A stretch of DNA of 33,838 nucleotides from an uncultured bacterium. GTDB taxonomy: Bacteria > Bacillota > Clostridia > Oscillospirales > Acutalibacteraceae. The position numbers and the translations under genes were made by a program. Numbering within the stretch: the first letter of the stretch is position 1; every line of letters begins with the position of its first letter. The stretch covers positions 4,754 through 38,591 of the forward strand of contig CAKXIK010000026.1 of NCBI GenBank assembly GCA_934875675.1, in the 5' to 3' direction. This document shows, piece by piece, positions 32,296-33,838 of the stretch. Under the pieces are notes generated by a model that searched no databases, was not told the DNA's origin, and saw only the letters and a list, made by a program, of their open reading frames with translations.

Positions 32296-33534
32296 TTATT
32301 GGGCAGCGCACTCACCAGCTAAGTGCCCGGTTGACCAAGCAATCTGCAGATTAAAACCGCCGGTGTAGGCGTCGGCATCAAGAATTTCTCCGGCAAAGTA
32401 AAGTCCTTTTACCAGCCGGGATTCCATGGTTTTGGGGTTAATTTCTTTCACACACACGCCGCCGGAGGTGATGATTGCTTCTTCGATTGGACGAAAGCGC
32501 TTGAGTGTGACAGGAAAACATTTGAGCAGCGAAATGATCTGATGACGCATTTCGCGAGTAATCTGGTTGCTTTTTGTTTCGGCGGCAATCCCACACAGAC
32601 GTAAGAAAACAGGAACCATTTTGTGAGGGAGCAAAGAGGGAAGAATGTTGTGGAGATCACGGTTGATTGCATTGCCGAATTCACGAAGCAGCCGTGCATC
32701 CAGCTGTTCTTCGGAAAGAGCCGGTTTCAAATCAATCTGTGCCACATATCTTCCGGACTCCATTTTACGAATGTGTGAGCTTGCACTCAGCACCATTGGG
32801 CCGGAAAGTCCGAAGTGCGTAAAGAGCATTTCGCCAAAATCTTCATAGACTGTACGTTTTGTCTGCCGGTCAAAAATCTTTAATGCCACGTTGCGCAGAG
32901 AAAGTCCCATCAAATCACGGCACCAGGTTTCTTCCGCTTCAAAGGGGACGAGGGACGGCTGCGGAGACGTAATTGTATGTCCCGCTTCAGCTGCCATTCG
33001 AAAACCGTCGCCCGTGGAACCGGTCATCGGATAGGAAAGTCCTCCAGTGCAAAGAATAACACTGTCAAATTGCAGTGAACGACCTGACTCCGTCAAAACG
33101 CCGTAGACATGTCCGCTTTCAATCTGCAGATGTTCTACGCGTTCCTGAATTCTCCGGCATCCAAGCTCGCGGCAACGTTGATCCAAAGTATCCACCACAT
33201 CCATTGCACGGTCGGAAACAGGAAAAACACGGTTTCCTCGCTCGGTTTTCAAAGGCAAACCTGCATTTTGTAAAAATTCCATCATATCCTGCGCGGAAAA
33301 ACGAGAAAAAGCACCGTACAGAAATCGTCCGTTTACAGGAACCGCAGCCACCAATTCAGGTACGGTGCAGTTGTTTGTTACATTACAGCGGCCTTTCCCG
33401 GTAATCAACAGTTTGCGCCCCGGGCGGTCATTGCGTTCCAATATCACCACGTTGCTGCCGCTTTCTGCAGCACGGATAGCGGCGATCATCCCGGCAGCTC
33501 CACCGCCGACAACACAGATATTCTTTATTTCCAT
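32296..33534 (-). CDS. HI0933/BaiN-like NAD(P)/FAD-dependent flavoprotein
   Basis: The 412-residue protein has an N-terminal Rossmann dinucleotide motif VVGGGAAGMIAAIRAAESG (8-26), then PGRKLLITGKGRCNVTN, which is a hallmark of this flavoprotein family. C-terminal elements include a T-S-G-G-V-C-V-K-E-I segment and LYFAGEILDADAYTGGFNLQIAWSTG. The family has been linked to bile-acid dehydroxylation (BaiN), but most members are of unknown substrate and conserved in Firmicutes next to cmk, as here. The ATG at 33534 has AAAGGA about 13 nt upstream. The function is not determined from sequence. Confidence 0.92.
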   Translation of the reverse strand: MEIKNICVVGGGAAGMIAAIRAAESGSNVVILERNDRPGRKLLITGKGRCNVTNNCTVPELVAAVPVNGRFLYGAFSRFSAQDMMEFLQNAGLPLKTERGNRVFPVSDRAMDVVDTLDQRCRELGCRRIQERVEHLQIESGHVYGVLTESGRSLQFDSVILCTGGLSYPMTGSTGDGFRMAAEAGHTITSPQPSLVPFEAEETWCRDLMGLSLRNVALKIFDRQTKRTVYEDFGEMLFTHFGLSGPMVLSASSHIRKMESGRYVAQIDLKPALSEEQLDARLLREFGNAINRDLHNILPSLLPHKMVPVFLRLCGIAAETKSNQITREMRHQIISLLKCFPVTLKRFRPIEEAIITSGGVCVKEINPKTMESRLVKGLYFAGEILDADAYTGGFNLQIAWSTGHLAGECAAQ

Positions 33535-33575
33535 ATTATTTTCGAATTCCTTTCGGAGTGCATTTTTGTCCAGAA

Positions 33576-33838
33576 TCAGTTCAGAGCGTTATCATCAACC
33601 TTCTCATAAACATCGTATTCGTCCCACACATGCTCGAGTTGACAGAATGCGGCAGAAACCTCTTCCTTTTTACAAGAGGCAACCGCTACAATCAATGCAT
33701 TGACCAGGCTCAACGGTGCAACCAGGGAGTCTACAATGGAAACCATGTCGCTATGTGCCAGCAATAAATGGGTTGCATAACCGGCAAGCGGAGAAGCAGG
33801 GCTATCCGTTACCGAGATTACAGTGGCACCCTTATCAC
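33576..33838 (-). CDS. MurR/RpiR-family transcriptional regulator (C-terminal SIS part)
   Basis: The C-terminal 87 residues are visible; the rest is beyond the right edge. The sequence runs through DKGATVISVTDSPASPLAGYA, then D-S-L-V-A-P-L-S-L-V-N-A-L-I-V-A-V, then QLEHVWDEYDVYEK. This is the end of the sugar-phosphate-isomerase (SIS) domain used by RpiR-family regulators to sense phosphosugars. The expected N-terminal helix-turn-helix lies outside the window. It ends 41 bp before the flavoprotein gene on the same strand, so it may head this operon. Confidence 0.85.
   Translation of the reverse strand, partial: DKGATVISVTDSPASPLAGYATHLLLAHSDMVSIVDSLVAPLSLVNALIVAVASCKKEEVSAAFCQLEHVWDEYDVYEKVDDNALN

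Overview
The window looks like ordinary chromosome from a Gram-positive anaerobe of the class Clostridia, probably in or near the Oscillospiraceae/Ruminococcaceae. The lineage is inferred from gene content, not from any search: an archaeal-type AspRS in one operon with gatCAB, an IspH-S1 fusion protein, a DUF1836 regulator, a zinc-ribbon kinase-like protein with PASTA domains, and strong AGGAGG-type ribosome binding sites with frequent TTG/GTG starts. I see no rRNA, tRNA, CRISPR array, insertion sequence or prophage. Nearly all genes are intact; the first (serpin) and last (MurR/RpiR regulator) run off the window edges.

Layout. 1-2190 (minus): an ECF sigma factor, a membrane protein placed like an anti-sigma factor, and a secreted serpin lipoprotein. 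2553-3923 (plus): citrate synthase with its own terminator. 4155-7092 (plus): a DUF1836 regulator, an NfeD-type membrane protein with two calcium-loop-like motifs, and a flotillin. 7197-7922 (minus): nagB, divergent from a MATE exporter (8170-9540, plus). 9806-11623 (minus): a Na/Pi-cotransporter/PhoU-like protein, divergent from uxaC (11937-13322, plus). 13440-14234 (minus): an alpha/beta hydrolase. 14458-15945 (minus): a MurE-type ligase with an altered substrate motif and its own promoter. 16039-20637 (minus): aspS-gatC-gatA-gatB. 21138-21470 (minus): a holin-like/zinc-ribbon small protein. 21616-23229 (minus): a beta-lactamase-fold serine hydrolase. 23625-25232 (plus): a small membrane protein, a cyclophilin lipoprotein and inorganic pyrophosphatase. 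25410-28745 (plus): pyrG and a pseudokinase-PASTA protein. 28870-33838 (minus): a MurR/RpiR regulator fragment, a BaiN-like flavoprotein, cmk, plsC and ispH-S1.

How the genes work together. The aspS-gatCAB operon encodes the complete indirect route to Asn-tRNA(Asn). AspRS carries the His/Pro pair expected of a non-discriminating enzyme, and GatCAB would amidate the misacylated Asp-tRNA(Asn). The NfeD/flotillin pair is the usual membrane-microdomain couple. The last operon groups CMP kinase, lysophosphatidate acylation, the last MEP isoprenoid step and an S1-domain translation protein, a grouping I recall from clostridial genomes.

The best regulatory signals are two RNA leaders. The pyrG transcript should start with GGGC, and its first bases form the 5' arm of a terminator, the arrangement expected for CTP-sensitive reiterative-transcription attenuation. 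The aspS-gatCAB operon has a leader of about 240 nt with long-range pairing and a strong terminator just before aspS; it lacks a T-box sequence and matches no leader class I know. Other points of interest are the sigma/anti-sigma/serpin cassette, the degenerate kinase domain joined to PASTA repeats, the holin-zinc-ribbon protein, the divergent MurE and the calcium-loop motifs in the NfeD protein.
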